A DNA stretch of 64,000 bases from Bacteroidales bacterium UBA7258 (GTDB lineage: Bacteria; Bacteroidota; Bacteroidia; Bacteroidales; UBA932): assembly GCA_002472565.1 (NCBI GenBank), contig DKSK01000027.1, positions 37,002-101,001 of the forward strand, read 5' to 3'. A program made the translations under genes and the position numbers. Shown in pieces: positions 8,865 to 18,833 of the stretch (its first letter is position 1; each line of letters begins with the position of its first letter). Below the pieces are notes generated by a model. The model saw only the letters and a list, made by a program, of their open reading frames with translations, ran no database searches and was not told the origin of the DNA.

Positions 8865-9767
8865 ATGAAGAAAGCTTACGTTTTCCCCGGTCAGGGCAGC
8901 CAGTTCCCGGGTATGGCACACGACCTCTATGAGAGCAGTCCAAAGGCAAAAGAAATGCTTGAGGAGGCTAACGAAATCCTCGGATTCAGAATAACTGACA
9001 TCATGTTCGACGGCACGCCGGAAGACCTGAAAGCGACAAAGGTCACCCAGCCTGCCGTTTTCCTGCATTCTGCGGTACTCGCCTCCTGCTATGAGGGCTT
9101 CAAGCCGGATATGGTCGCCGGTCATTCTCTCGGTGAGTTTTCGGCTCTTGCGGCTTGCGGAGCCATGAAGTTCGAAGATGCTCTCAGGCTGGTGGAGATC
9201 CGCGCCACGCAGATGCAGAAATGCTGCGAGAAAGTTCCTGGCGGGATGGCGGCCATCATAGGGCTTCCGAACGATAAGGTAGAGGAGATTGCAGCGAATG
9301 CTGGCGGAATCTGCGTCGCGGCGAACTACAATTGCGACGGACAGGTAGTTATCTCTGGGGAGAACGAGGCGGTTGCAAGGGCTTGCGAGATGGCGAAAGA
9401 AGCCGGCGCAAAAAGGGCCCTTCCTCTGGCCGTGGGCGGAGCCTTCCACTCCCCTCTCATGGAACCTGCCCGCATAGAACTCGGCAAGGCCATAGAGGAG
9501 ACTGAAATCATGACTCCTCAGTGCCCTATATACCAGAATGTTACAGCTATGCCGGAGACTGACCCGGCCCAGATCAAGAAGAACCTTCTTCTCCAGCTCA
9601 CCTCTCCGGTACGCTGGACTCAGTCTGTGAAGAATATGCTCGCCGACGGAGCCCTCTATTTCATGGAAATCGGTCCGGGACGTGTTCTCCAGGGCCTTAT
9701 ATCCCGCATTGCGAAGGACAAGGAAGTCACCGTCGAGGGCATCAGCTCCCTTCCTTCAGCCGAATAA
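8865..9767 (+). CDS. fabD: Malonyl-CoA:ACP transacylase
   Basis: FabD moves the malonyl group from CoA to acyl carrier protein to feed fatty-acid elongation. From the chosen start the protein is 300 residues, the usual length. It begins MKKAYVFPGQGSQFPGM, with the GQGSQ oxyanion motif. Ser88 of GHSLGEFSA is the nucleophile and the GGAFHSPLM motif supplies the active-site His. An in-frame ATG 21 nt upstream (8844) would add MDLFQTF, which family members lack; the promoter position also favours 8865. No other fab genes are adjacent; nifJ follows after 47 nt. Confidence 0.95.
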   Translation: MKKAYVFPGQGSQFPGMAHDLYESSPKAKEMLEEANEILGFRITDIMFDGTPEDLKATKVTQPAVFLHSAVLASCYEGFKPDMVAGHSLGEFSALAACGAMKFEDALRLVEIRATQMQKCCEKVPGGMAAIIGLPNDKVEEIAANAGGICVAANYNCDGQVVISGENEAVARACEMAKEAGAKRALPLAVGGAFHSPLMEPARIELGKAIEETEIMTPQCPIYQNVTAMPETDPAQIKKNLLLQLTSPVRWTQSVKNMLADGALYFMEIGPGRVLQGLISRIAKDKEVTVEGISSLPSAE

Positions 9768-9814
9768 AGACAGTCATACTGTAAAATATAACTACATAAT
9801 AAAACCACTTAGTT

Positions 9815-12800
9815 ATGGCAAAAGAAAAGAAATTTATCACGTGTGACGGTAACACCGCCGTAGCGAACATCGCTTATCTTTTCAGCGAGCATGCGGCGAT
9901 TTACCCGATCACCCCTTCCTCGCCGATGGCTGAGAACATCGATGAGTGGGCGGCCCACGGAAAGAAAAATCTCTGGGGTGAGACCGTGAAGGTCACCGAA
10001 ATGGAGAGCGAAGGCGGCGCTTCAGGCGCAGTTCACGGATCCCTCCAGGCCGGTGTCCTCACAACTACCTATACCGCATCTCAGGGCCTCCTTCTCATGA
10101 TTCCTAACATGTACAAGATTGCCGGCGAAATGCTTCCGGCCGTCTTCCATGTTTCGGCCCGCTCGCTTGCGACCCATGCCCTCTCCATCTTCGGAGACCA
10201 TCAGGATGTCATGGCCTGCCGCCAGACCGGCTTCGCCATGCTCGCTTCCGGCTCTGTTCAGGAGGCGCAGGATCTCGCCGCCGTGGCACATCTGTCCGCC
10301 ATCAAATCCAGCATTCCATTCCTTCATTTCTTCGACGGTTTCCGAACCTCTCATGAGATCCAGAAGATCGAAGCGCTCGACGAGGATGCACTCCGCGGAA
10401 TGGTCAGCGAGAAGAGTCTCGAGAATTTCCGCCAGAGGGCGCTCAATCCTGACGCTCCTGTAACCCGCGGAACAGCCCAGAACGGCGACGTTTATTTCCA
10501 GGCTGTCGAGTCCAGGAACCAGGCTTATGATGCCGTTCCTGACATCGTTGCCCGTTACATGGGCGAAATCAGCGAGCTCACCGGAAGGGAGTATCGTCCA
10601 TTCACATATTACGGTGCCAAGGATGCGGAGAACATCATCGTAGCCATGGGTTCCGTTACCGAAACTGCCAAGGAGACCATCGACTACCTCGCCAAGAAGG
10701 GCCGCAACTATGGTATCATCTCCGTCCACCTCTATCGTCCATTCTCCGAGAAGTACTTCCTCAAGGTTCTTCCTAAGAGCGTCAAGAGGATTGCGGTGCT
10801 CGACCGCACAAAGGAGCCCGGTTCTCTCGGAGAGCCTCTCTACCTCGATGTCAAGGCCCTCTTCCAGGGCAAGGAGCAGAGCCCGCTCGTAATCGGAGGC
10901 CGCTATGGTCTTTCTTCCAAGGACACCACTCCTGCTCAGATCGTGGCCGTCTTCGATAATCTCGAGGCCAAAGAGCCTAAGAACGGCTTCACCATCGGCA
11001 TCGTCGACGATGTCACCTTCAAGTCTCTCCCTATCAAGAGTGAGATTTCCATCGTCAAGCCGGGCACCACTGAGTGCAAGTTCTACGGACTCGGTTCTGA
11101 CGGCACCGTCGGCGCGAACAAGAACACCATCAAGATCATCGGAAACCATACAGACAAATATTGCCAGGCTTACTTCGACTATGATTCAAAGAAGTCCGGC
11201 GGCTACACCTGCTCGCACCTCCGTTTCGGAGAAGTTCCGATCAGGGCTCCATATCTTGTTTCCACTCCTGACTTCGTAGCCTGCCATGTTCCGTCATATC
11301 TCTATAAATATGATGTGCTCAAGGGCATCAAGGACGGCGGCAGCTTCCTTCTCAACAGCCTCTGGGACGAGGAAGAGACCATCAAGCGTCTTCCTGACAA
11401 CGTAAAGGCCGTCATCGGCAAGAAGCACATCAAGTTCTACATCATCGACGCGACCAAGATCGCTTCCGAGATCGGACTCGGCGGGAGAACAAACACCATC
11501 CTCCAGAGCGCCTTCTTCAAGATTACCGGAATTCTCCCTTACGAGGACGCCGTCAAGTATATGAAGGACGCCATCGTAAAGAGCTACAGCAAGAAGGGAC
11601 AGAACATCGTAGACATGAACTTCGCAGCCGTTGACCGTGGCGGTGAGTACACAGAGGTGAAGGTTCCTGCCGAGTGGGCTAAGATTTCCGCAAAGTTCGA
11701 GAATCCTAACAAGGATCGTCTCGCTCCTGCATTCGTAAAGGAAATCGCCGATGTCGTTAACGCCCAGAATGGTGATTCGCTCCCGGTTAGCGCATTCATG
11801 CCTTACATGGACGGCACCATGCCTGCAGGAACTGCGGCATTCGAGAAGCGCGGCGTGGCCGTATCGGTTCCTGTATGGAATCCTGAGGCCTGCATCCAGT
11901 GCAACAACTGCGCGTATGTCTGCCCTCACGCCGTCATCCGTCCGTTCCTCATGAACGAGGAAGAGGCCGCAAAGGCTCCGGAAGGACTCAAGATGGCGGA
12001 AGGAAAGGCCAACCTCAAGGGCTACAAGTTCGCCATCTCTATCTCTGTCGCCGACTGCACAGGCTGCGGCAACTGCGTCGATGTCTGCCCTACTTCCACC
12101 AAGGAGGTTCCGGCGCTCAAGATGACTTCCTACCTCGAGCAGGTTGACGAGCAGAAGAACTTCGATTACCTCAACACCAAGGTAGGCTACAAGGACACTG
12201 TCCTGAACAAGATGCAGAGCGTGAAGAACTCTCAGTTCTCCCAGCCGCTGTTCGAGTTCTCTGGCGCCTGCGCAGGCTGCGGCGAGACTCCTTACATCAA
12301 GAACATCACCCAGCTCTTCGGTGACCACATGATGATCGCCAACGCGACGGGCTGCTCTTCCATCTACGGAGCCTCCTTCCCTGCATCGCCATATTGCACA
12401 AACGCTCAGGGTCATGGCCCAAGCTGGCAGAACTCTCTCTTCGAGGACAACGCCGAATTCGGACTTGGCCAGAAGCTCGGTTCCGACCGCGCCCGCATGA
12501 CCGTAGAGAATCTCATGGTTCAGCTCCTCGCTGAGCCTAGCTTCTCCGATGCAGCCAAGGCTGAGGCCCAGAAGTGGCTCGACAACAAGAATGACGCAGC
12601 CGTTACCCGTGAGGTAGCCGACGCGCTCGACTCGGAGCTCATGGCAAACAAGAGCGAGGTAGCTCATCAGCTCTGCGTCTACAGGCACTTCATCCCTGCC
12701 CGCAGCCAGTGGATCTTCGGCGGCGACGGCTGGGCCTATGATATCGGCTACGGCGGACTTGACCATGTCCTCGCTTCAGGCGAGAATGTGAACGTCCTCG

Positions 12801-13348
12801 TTCTCGATACCGAGGTTTACTCCAACACCGGCGGTCAGTCTTCCAAGTCTACCCCTGCTGGAGCCATCGCTAAGTTCGCCGCTTCCGGCAAGAAGGTACG
12901 CAAGAAGGATCTCGGAATGATGGCTGTATCCTATGGCTATGTATATGTAGCTCAGGTTGCCATCGGAGCCAACCCTGTACAGTACCTCAACGCCATCAAG
13001 GAGGCGGAGGCTTATGACGGCCCGTCCCTCATCATCGCCTACGCACCTTGCATCAATCATGGTCTGAAGGCCGGCATGAACCACTCCCAGAAGGAGGAGA
13101 AGCTTGCCGTCGCCTGTGGTTACTGGCACCTCTGGAGGTACAATCCTGCTCTTGAGGGCACCGACAAGAATCCGTTCAGCCTCGACAGCAAGGAGCCAGA
13201 CTGGAGTAAGTTCCAGGACTTCCTCAAGGGTGAGGTTCGTTTCGCGTCCCTCTACAAGCTCTTCCCTGACAGGGCTCAGGAGCTGCTTGACAAGACTCAG
13301 GAGTACGCACAGATCCGTTACCAGACCTACGTAAAGATGGCCAAGTAA
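9815..13348 (+). CDS. nifJ: Pyruvate:ferredoxin (flavodoxin) oxidoreductase
   Basis: A 1177-residue single-chain PFOR that oxidises pyruvate with CoA to acetyl-CoA and CO2, passing electrons to ferredoxin. Domains in order: the N-terminal pyruvate-binding domain (ITPSSPMAE, near residue 31), the CoA/gamma region, two [4Fe-4S] clusters (CIQCNNCAYVCP near 690 and CTGCGNCVDVCP near 750), a further Cys motif CAGCGETPYIK near 820, and the TPP domain with GGDGWAYDIGYGGLDHV near 970 and a following NTGGQSSKSTP. Length and all clusters are complete, so the enzyme should be active. A small 2[4Fe-4S] ferredoxin at 18997-19170 is a plausible electron partner. Indicates anaerobic metabolism. Confidence 0.97.
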   Translation: MAKEKKFITCDGNTAVANIAYLFSEHAAIYPITPSSPMAENIDEWAAHGKKNLWGETVKVTEMESEGGASGAVHGSLQAGVLTTTYTASQGLLLMIPNMYKIAGEMLPAVFHVSARSLATHALSIFGDHQDVMACRQTGFAMLASGSVQEAQDLAAVAHLSAIKSSIPFLHFFDGFRTSHEIQKIEALDEDALRGMVSEKSLENFRQRALNPDAPVTRGTAQNGDVYFQAVESRNQAYDAVPDIVARYMGEISELTGREYRPFTYYGAKDAENIIVAMGSVTETAKETIDYLAKKGRNYGIISVHLYRPFSEKYFLKVLPKSVKRIAVLDRTKEPGSLGEPLYLDVKALFQGKEQSPLVIGGRYGLSSKDTTPAQIVAVFDNLEAKEPKNGFTIGIVDDVTFKSLPIKSEISIVKPGTTECKFYGLGSDGTVGANKNTIKIIGNHTDKYCQAYFDYDSKKSGGYTCSHLRFGEVPIRAPYLVSTPDFVACHVPSYLYKYDVLKGIKDGGSFLLNSLWDEEETIKRLPDNVKAVIGKKHIKFYIIDATKIASEIGLGGRTNTILQSAFFKITGILPYEDAVKYMKDAIVKSYSKKGQNIVDMNFAAVDRGGEYTEVKVPAEWAKISAKFENPNKDRLAPAFVKEIADVVNAQNGDSLPVSAFMPYMDGTMPAGTAAFEKRGVAVSVPVWNPEACIQCNNCAYVCPHAVIRPFLMNEEEAAKAPEGLKMAEGKANLKGYKFAISISVADCTGCGNCVDVCPTSTKEVPALKMTSYLEQVDEQKNFDYLNTKVGYKDTVLNKMQSVKNSQFSQPLFEFSGACAGCGETPYIKNITQLFGDHMMIANATGCSSIYGASFPASPYCTNAQGHGPSWQNSLFEDNAEFGLGQKLGSDRARMTVENLMVQLLAEPSFSDAAKAEAQKWLDNKNDAAVTREVADALDSELMANKSEVAHQLCVYRHFIPARSQWIFGGDGWAYDIGYGGLDHVLASGENVNVLVLDTEVYSNTGGQSSKSTPAGAIAKFAASGKKVRKKDLGMMAVSYGYVYVAQVAIGANPVQYLNAIKEAEAYDGPSLIIAYAPCINHGLKAGMNHSQKEEKLAVACGYWHLWRYNPALEGTDKNPFSLDSKEPDWSKFQDFLKGEVRFASLYKLFPDRAQELLDKTQEYAQIRYQTYVKMAK

Positions 13349-13370
13349 GGCTTCTGAAATATCCTTTCTA

Positions 13371-13401
13371 AAGGGGTGACCGTCGGCGGCCACCCTTTTT
13401 T
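13371..13401 (+). terminator. Intrinsic terminator after nifJ
   Basis: Imperfect stem between AAGGGGTGACC (13371-13381) and GGCCACCCTT (13388-13397), with one bulge and one mismatch, followed by a T run. It lies 22 nt after the nifJ stop and just before the palindromic repeat array. Confidence 0.65.
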
Positions 13402-13424
13402 CGTCATCATCCGGCCTCTGGAAA

Positions 13425-13661
13425 TCGGCTGGCGGAATACCGCCACCCGACCGCGGGAGATGTGCGCAAAAAAAAGATCGGCTGGCGGAATACCGCCACC
13501 CGACCGCGGAAGATGTGCGCAAAAAAAAAGATCGGCTGGCGGAATACCGCCACCCGACCGCGGGAGATGTGCGCAAAAAAGATCGGCTGGCGGAATACCG
13601 CCACCCGACCGCGGGAGATGTGCGCAAAAAAGGTCGGCTGGCGGAATACCGCCACCCGACC
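13425..13661 (-). repeat. Intergenic palindromic repeat array (5 copies, 51-54 nt period)
   Basis: Five copies of a 26-nt hairpin (arms TCGGCTGGCG and CGCCACCCGA, loop GAATAC, one C-C mismatch) start at 13425, 13478, 13532, 13583 and 13634. The first four are followed by CCGCGG and a near-constant linker GAGATGTGCGC, then an A run of variable length, which explains the 51-54 nt period. This is the reverse complement of the element inside the GNAT-like gene at 5479-5621. It fills most of the 364-nt gap between nifJ and the convergent M16 peptidase gene. Confidence 0.95.
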
Positions 13662-13712
13662 TTCAATAAAAAGAGGGCGGAGACGTCTGGAAGGGCGTTT
13701 CCGCTCAAAAGA

Positions 13713-16532
13713 CTATTCGCGCTCGGTGCTGTTCTGCGGACGCTGAATTACCGCAACATGATTGCCAGCATCAAGAAGCTGTTTGAGAACGGTCTTGATA
13801 TCCTCAGGGGTAAGCGAGTCCACAGCCTCCTCATAACCCTTGTCGGAATCACGGCCTCCACGAGTTATATAGGTGCGGAGGCAGTCGGCCCAATGGGCGT
13901 TGCGGAGCCTGCTCTCAGGAATATTCTTCTTGAAATTCTTCACGGTCATGTCGAACTCTTCTTCGGTAGGTCCGTTCGCGGCCAAGTCACGAAGCTGCTC
14001 GTCAGCAATCTTGCGGAGCTTGTCTGCTGTAGACGGCTTGCAGTTGTAGTAAACCTCGAAGATTGCTTGGTTCTCCGGCTGGTCATCGATACTGGCGGCG
14101 GAAGAGGCTCCATAGGTGCCTCCCTCGTCCTCACGCAGAGTGGTCGTGTAACGCATGTCCATGATGTAGCTTATGGCGTTAAGGGCGGCATCAGTCTTGA
14201 ATGAGTATGGAAGAGGAGCGGTGTAAGCCTCCATTACGGTAGTCTGAGGTGTCTGCATGCTGGTGGCGAAATCGTTCGTTCTTTCACCCGGCTGGATATC
14301 GGACTTTAGGTCTAAATAGTCCGGAGCCTTTTTACCCTTTGGAAGGGAGCCGAGATACTTGCAGACGATGGCTTCCGCCGTGTCCATATCAAAGTCTCCC
14401 ACTATGATTACGTTCAGCCCGGCAGCGTCTGAGAAGAGCTTCTTGTAGTTGCGCTCAATTGTCTCCATGGAGGCCTTTGAAGCAATCTCCTGGTTGATTA
14501 GAGGATGACGGTTTACCTTGTCGAGGTAGAGGGACTGGTAGAGCTTGTTCTGGAAGTCAAAAGATGGCTGGTTGACGATGTTCGGAAGGACGGCGTTGAT
14601 TGTTCCCATGGTCTGGGCCCAGGCGTCAGGATCGAAACGATAGTCGGTATAGAGCTCGTAGGCAAGCTGCATGGCGGTCTCGAAGTCCTTCTTGGAAGAG
14701 GCGCCGCTCACTCCGTTTCGGAGTTCGGAGATATAGAGGCTGGCGGAGGCGTTCTTTCCGGAAAGCATCTTCGACACCTCGCTGCTATTGTGCTTTCCCA
14801 CTCCGCTGTTGGAATTGAAGAGCTGGAAGATATTGCTCTCGAAGCTCGGCATGTCCTCATCAGGAACCAGCGAGAGTCCGCCATTCCTGAATATGTTGAA
14901 GCTAATGCGGTCGAGTTCTTTATCGCTATAGAGGAGATAGGCCTTGACTCCGTTTTTGAGTTCGATCACCTTTGAACCGTAAGGGCCGTCATATTGCTTC
15001 TTTATCTTGGAGCCCTTGAGGGTGGAAGGATCAACGAACTGGGAAGAGATGGTCTCTTCGGCAGGGGCCTTGATATCGGAAGCCTTGACCTCCGCTATGG
15101 CGTTCAGGAAGTCCTGCTCGGTCGGATGGGAAAGGCCGGCCTTTTCAGGAGCCTTGTGCACAATGACCATGTTGCTGTCCGTCACATAGGTAGCGGCAAG
15201 CTGATTAATCATATCCTTGGTCATCATAGGAAGGACCTGCTTGACGAGGTCGTCCTCCTGCTTGGGGTCCATGTAGGCGTACTTGTCGAAGAAGTTGTCC
15301 AGGAGCGGAGATATGAAGTCGGCGTTGGTCCTTGAGGCAGCGTTTTTCGCCTGAGTGTCGTAGGCGGAGAGAAGGTTGTCTTTCGCCCTCTGGATCTCGG
15401 AATCGGTAAATCCATAGCGCTGCATCCTGTAGCACTCGGTAAGAAGGGACTTGAATGAAGAAAGAGGATCCTTCTCATCCTTGGCTGAAGTCTGGGCAAG
15501 GGTTACGTTCATGGTCTCGATCATATTGCCGACTCCGAAGCTGGCGCTGACAAAAGGAGCATCCGGCTTGGAAGCGAGATCCGAAAGCCTTTCGCTCATG
15601 ATCTGGCTTATGATGTTGTCGGCGAGGCTGGTCATTTCTCCGACCAGGGTGCCGTTCAACTCTTCAGGCATGGCCGGACGCTTCCAGAGAATCTCTGTCG
15701 TGGTAGATGCGCATTCAGGATCCGTGATGATGCCGATGACCGGCTTCTCGTTGTCCGGAACAAGGATTGTGTCCTTTGGCTGAGTCTTGGTGTAAGGGAT
15801 GTCGGAGAAAATCTTCTTCACCTTCTCCAGAGTCTCGTCCACATTGATATCACCAACGATCACCAGAGCCTGCATATCAGGATGATACCATGTATGGTAG
15901 AAGGTAGTGAGGCTTTCAGGCTTGAAGTTTTCCAAGTTCTCCTGGCTTCCGATGAGGGTGCAGGAGCCGTACTTCGAAGTACCATAATAATAAGGAAGGG
16001 ACTTTTCATGCATCCTCCAGTCGGCAGTCCTGCGGCTGCGCCTCTCCTCGATGATGACTCCCCTCTCCTTGTCAATTTCCTCCGGCTTGTTGAGCACAAA
16101 GGCCGAATAATCATGCATGATGAGGATGCAGGTGTCGACTACGGTCGGACGGATCAGAGGAATGTTGTTGAGCATATATGTTGTCTGCTCGACTCCCGTG
16201 GAGGCGTTGACATTGCCTCCGAAGCTGGCTCCGATGCTCTGGAGCCAGTCAAGGATGCCCTTGTCCGGAAAATTCTTGGTTCCGTTGAAGCACATGTGCT
16301 CCAGGAAGTGGGCCAGCCCGTCCTGGTCAGGGGTCTCCTGGATGGCTCCTACGTTGGTAGCGAGGTAGAATTCAGCCCTTCCGGCAGGCTTATCATTGTG
16401 GCGGATGTAGTAGGTAAGCCCGTTGTCGAGCTTTCCCTTCTTCACCTGAGGGTCGTCAGGAAGTTCCATGTTCTGCCCGAAGGCGAGACCGCCGGATAGA
16501 AGAACCGAGATAAACAATAACAATCTTCTCAT
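13713..16532 (-). CDS. M16 family zinc metallopeptidase (pitrilysin/insulinase type), exported
   Basis: From the ATG at 16532 the protein has 939 residues and starts with signal peptide MRRLLLFISVLLSGGLAFGQ. An in-frame ATG 28 codons upstream (16616) would precede the promoter and spoil the signal peptide. The inverted zinc motif HFLEH lies in GLAHFLEHMCFNGTKNF near residue 60, with the distal Glu expected about 75 residues later. The length fits two M16 repeats: the first has the active site and the second (from about residue 540) keeps the fold. Such enzymes degrade peptides in the periplasm. Transcribed away from the LysR gene. Confidence 0.9.
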   Translation of the reverse strand: MRRLLLFISVLLSGGLAFGQNMELPDDPQVKKGKLDNGLTYYIRHNDKPAGRAEFYLATNVGAIQETPDQDGLAHFLEHMCFNGTKNFPDKGILDWLQSIGASFGGNVNASTGVEQTTYMLNNIPLIRPTVVDTCILIMHDYSAFVLNKPEEIDKERGVIIEERRSRRTADWRMHEKSLPYYYGTSKYGSCTLIGSQENLENFKPESLTTFYHTWYHPDMQALVIVGDINVDETLEKVKKIFSDIPYTKTQPKDTILVPDNEKPVIGIITDPECASTTTEILWKRPAMPEELNGTLVGEMTSLADNIISQIMSERLSDLASKPDAPFVSASFGVGNMIETMNVTLAQTSAKDEKDPLSSFKSLLTECYRMQRYGFTDSEIQRAKDNLLSAYDTQAKNAASRTNADFISPLLDNFFDKYAYMDPKQEDDLVKQVLPMMTKDMINQLAATYVTDSNMVIVHKAPEKAGLSHPTEQDFLNAIAEVKASDIKAPAEETISSQFVDPSTLKGSKIKKQYDGPYGSKVIELKNGVKAYLLYSDKELDRISFNIFRNGGLSLVPDEDMPSFESNIFQLFNSNSGVGKHNSSEVSKMLSGKNASASLYISELRNGVSGASSKKDFETAMQLAYELYTDYRFDPDAWAQTMGTINAVLPNIVNQPSFDFQNKLYQSLYLDKVNRHPLINQEIASKASMETIERNYKKLFSDAAGLNVIIVGDFDMDTAEAIVCKYLGSLPKGKKAPDYLDLKSDIQPGERTNDFATSMQTPQTTVMEAYTAPLPYSFKTDAALNAISYIMDMRYTTTLREDEGGTYGASSAASIDDQPENQAIFEVYYNCKPSTADKLRKIADEQLRDLAANGPTEEEFDMTVKNFKKNIPESRLRNAHWADCLRTYITRGGRDSDKGYEEAVDSLTPEDIKTVLKQLLDAGNHVAVIQRPQNSTERE

Positions 16533-16581
16533 AGAAATAATATTATTAGAAGTATATGTAACAAGTTCCGATGTTTCCTTA

Positions 16582-16589
16582 CAAATATA
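16582..16589 (-). promoter_or_regulatory. M16 peptidase promoter, -7 box
   Basis: On the minus strand the box reads TATATTTG (TAnnTTTG consensus), putting the transcript start near 16575, about 43 nt before the start codon chosen at 16532. Confidence 0.6.
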
Positions 16590-16622
16590 AGATAAAGAAG
16601 TGATTTTTACGGTCAAATGCCT

Positions 16623-16630
16623 TAACTTTG
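16623..16630 (+). promoter_or_regulatory. LysR gene promoter, -7 box
   Basis: TAACTTTG matches TAnnTTTG. It lies 17 nt before the LysR start and about 35 nt from the divergent M16 promoter, so a regulator bound here could affect both genes. Confidence 0.6.
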
Positions 16631-16646
16631 CATAAACAGATACTTA

Positions 16647-17612
16647 ATGAAGTTTGACGACCAAAGACTGCGGATTTTCCTAAGGGTTGCCGAAATCGGC
16701 AGCTTCACAGGGGCCGGAAAAGATCTCGGCATGAGCCAGCCTGCCGTGAGCCAGGCCATACTTACTCTGGAAAGCAACATCGGAGTGAGGCTCTTCAAGA
16801 GAACCAGGTCGGAGGTCAGGCTGACGCCTCAGGGAAGTCTCTTCAAGACTTATGCGGAGAGGATTCTCTACTGGTATGAGGCGGCGGACGGAATGTTCGG
16901 GGCCCAGGGCATCCAGAACGTGAACAAGCCTGTCCGGATAAGTGCTGACACAGTCTCGGCGGCCTATATTCTGCCTCCCGCCCTGGCTATCTTGCGCGAA
17001 GTCAACCCACGCCTTTCTTTTGAGATCAAGGATCTCGGAGGCGCTTCTCCCTCTCTGTTCAGGGACGAGACTCATGTTGAGCTGAGTGACGGGGTCCCCC
17101 AGACTCATTTCGGGACTCCCGAGGATGCAGATGTGGAGATAAGTGTCGCCCCGAGCCCTTACACTATGGACTTCGAGGGTGAGAGCAGGCTGGCCGGGGT
17201 GATGGAGGCCGCGGTCGTGGCTCCGCCTCAGAATGAGCGTCTTTCCGCCGCGGCTATCGGCAAAGGCTTCGGGACCAGCCCTTTCTCGACTTTGGCGGGG
17301 ATTCCGGTTGGCAACAAGCTCGCCATCTGGTCGGACTACCACAAGCTGCTTTCTCCTGACCTTATCCCTCGTCTCGCCCTTGTCTGTGATTCTCCAGAGG
17401 CGGTGAAGTCCTTCGCCATGCATTCCCCCGACGTGGCCGCAGTGGTTCCGGAGATTTCCGTCCGAGGTGAGCTTGCGGAAGGAAGGCTGCTCCGGCTTCC
17501 TGTCTCTCTTCCCTCCTTCACTTTCGACATCCACTACAACGCACTGCCGGAATTCGGTGCGCGAGACATCTCGAGGCTCCTCCGCAAGACTCTCCAGGAC
17601 TTTATGAGCTGA
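16647..17612 (+). CDS. LysR-type transcriptional regulator
   Basis: A 321-residue LysR-family regulator. The winged helix-turn-helix is at residues 4-63 (RLRIFLRVAEIGSFTGAG, then SQPAVSQAILTLE and LFKR). A periplasmic-binding-protein-like effector domain follows from about residue 92. It is divergent from the M16 peptidase gene, the usual LysR arrangement, so that gene is the first candidate target. OxyR- and CysB-type signatures were not seen, so the effector is unknown. A terminator shared with the convergent esterase gene follows. Confidence 0.88.
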   Translation: MKFDDQRLRIFLRVAEIGSFTGAGKDLGMSQPAVSQAILTLESNIGVRLFKRTRSEVRLTPQGSLFKTYAERILYWYEAADGMFGAQGIQNVNKPVRISADTVSAAYILPPALAILREVNPRLSFEIKDLGGASPSLFRDETHVELSDGVPQTHFGTPEDADVEISVAPSPYTMDFEGESRLAGVMEAAVVAPPQNERLSAAAIGKGFGTSPFSTLAGIPVGNKLAIWSDYHKLLSPDLIPRLALVCDSPEAVKSFAMHSPDVAAVVPEISVRGELAEGRLLRLPVSLPSFTFDIHYNALPEFGARDISRLLRKTLQDFMS

Positions 17613-17687
17613 GCACGGAGCTGCTCCCGCCCCGAAGGGCCGCCCGACCGCATGACCACCCGGCCGCCCCTACCGCACGGCAGAAAA

Positions 17688-17717
17688 AAGGCCGGGGCCT
17701 TTGCAAGCTCCGGCCTT
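17688..17717. terminator. Bidirectional intrinsic terminator
   Basis: Stem GGCCGGGGC (17690-17698) with GCTCCGGCC (17707-17715), one G-T wobble, extended by flanking AA/TT. An A run lies to the left and a T-rich tract to the right. It separates the convergent LysR and esterase genes. Confidence 0.8.
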
Positions 17718-17737
17718 ATATCATTTTTCTGAAAAGG

Positions 17738-18811
17738 CTATTTCCCGTCAGAAGTTTTCACCTCGTCAAGGAACTGCTTGAGAGCGGTGAAGAATTGTGC
17801 ACGGTAAGGCGCAATCGCATCCTTCCCCATATCAGAAGTCGTGAAGCCCCAGCCATGACCGCCTTTAGGGAAGACTCTCATCTCGACATCCACATTATTC
17901 TTCACTAGCGCCTGATAATAATCGAGGCTGCTCTCAACCGGCACTGTCTTATCATTCGAAGAGTAGAAGATTATGGTCCTCGGAGTCTTCGGAGTCACAT
18001 CGTTCTGCAGGCAATACCGCCTCTGGAGAGAATCATACTCGGCTTTGTCCGCCATATATTGACTATATGGCTTGCTCTTGTCGAGCCACTTGCTTTCATG
18101 ACCGATCAGGCAGTCATGGGAGCCTTTGTGGGTATGTCCGAGGTCGACTCTGATAACCGGGTAGAGGAGCACCGAGAAGTCAGGGCGCGTAAGGTCGTCG
18201 GTAAACATCGTGGATGCGGAGGCGGCAAGGTGGCCGCCGGCAGATGAGCCTACGACGCCTATCTGGTTGACATGCCATTCCTCGGCGTGTGCCCTGCAAT
18301 AACGGAAAGCATTCTGAACGTCCTGCAGCGGGACTCTCCAGTGTCCGTTCGGCAGACGGTAATACAGCACTATAGCCGTGATCCCCTGGCGGACGAACCA
18401 ATCCGCGGCATAGAGGCCCTCGTTATAGCAAGAGAGAAAATAATATCCGCCTCCCGGACAGATGATAACTGCCTGTCCATTAGGCTTTTTCGGGAAGAAA
18501 ATATTCAACCTTGCGCTGTCGGCCACATTATAGAGGCGAAGTTTTCCGGTATAATATTCGTCTCCGGAGGCCTGAGTAGATTCGAGAGGACCTTCGGTTA
18601 TCTTCTTACCGTTTTCCGTAATACCTTCATCGACATTCTGTCCTTTAGGATAGAGGAGCACGACCTTGTCAGGGGTCTTAATCTTGGAAGAAGGTGCTGG
18701 AATCTCCGCTTTTGTCAAGTGCTTCTGCGGCTCCGCCGCCTCAGCCGACATTTGTGATACGCAGCCCATGAAAGCCGCCGCCATAGCCATGATATAATAT
18801 GAAAGCTTCAT
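17738..18811 (-). CDS. Alpha/beta hydrolase (acetyl-xylan-esterase-like), exported
   Basis: A 357-residue hydrolase with a signal sequence (MKLSYYIMAMAAAFMGCVSQMSAEA). The oxyanion motif is CPGGGY, the nucleophile Ser is in GSSAGGHLAAS, the Asp is likely in FYSSNDKTVPVESS, and the His is in GGHGWGF. The fold is that of BD-FAE/lipase esterases often used by Bacteroidota to remove acetyl groups from polysaccharides. Substrate cannot be stated. A TAAATTTG promoter box lies 23 nt upstream and a single palindromic repeat copy lies beyond it. Confidence 0.85.
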   Translation of the reverse strand: MKLSYYIMAMAAAFMGCVSQMSAEAAEPQKHLTKAEIPAPSSKIKTPDKVVLLYPKGQNVDEGITENGKKITEGPLESTQASGDEYYTGKLRLYNVADSARLNIFFPKKPNGQAVIICPGGGYYFLSCYNEGLYAADWFVRQGITAIVLYYRLPNGHWRVPLQDVQNAFRYCRAHAEEWHVNQIGVVGSSAGGHLAASASTMFTDDLTRPDFSVLLYPVIRVDLGHTHKGSHDCLIGHESKWLDKSKPYSQYMADKAEYDSLQRRYCLQNDVTPKTPRTIIFYSSNDKTVPVESSLDYYQALVKNNVDVEMRVFPKGGHGWGFTTSDMGKDAIAPYRAQFFTALKQFLDEVKTSDGK

Positions 18812-18833
18812 ACGCTTATTTGTAAAACATTCT

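Noticed and set aside
13425..13661. Possible CRISPR array (regular repeats of about 26-32 nt with spacers)
   Set aside because: The spacers are almost identical to each other (GAGATGTGCGC plus A run), the repeat is a single hairpin also found elsewhere, and no cas genes are present.
13376..13669. Several open frames running through the repeat array on both strands
   Set aside because: They are created by the repeats alone, show only repeated peptides, and have no start signal or family.
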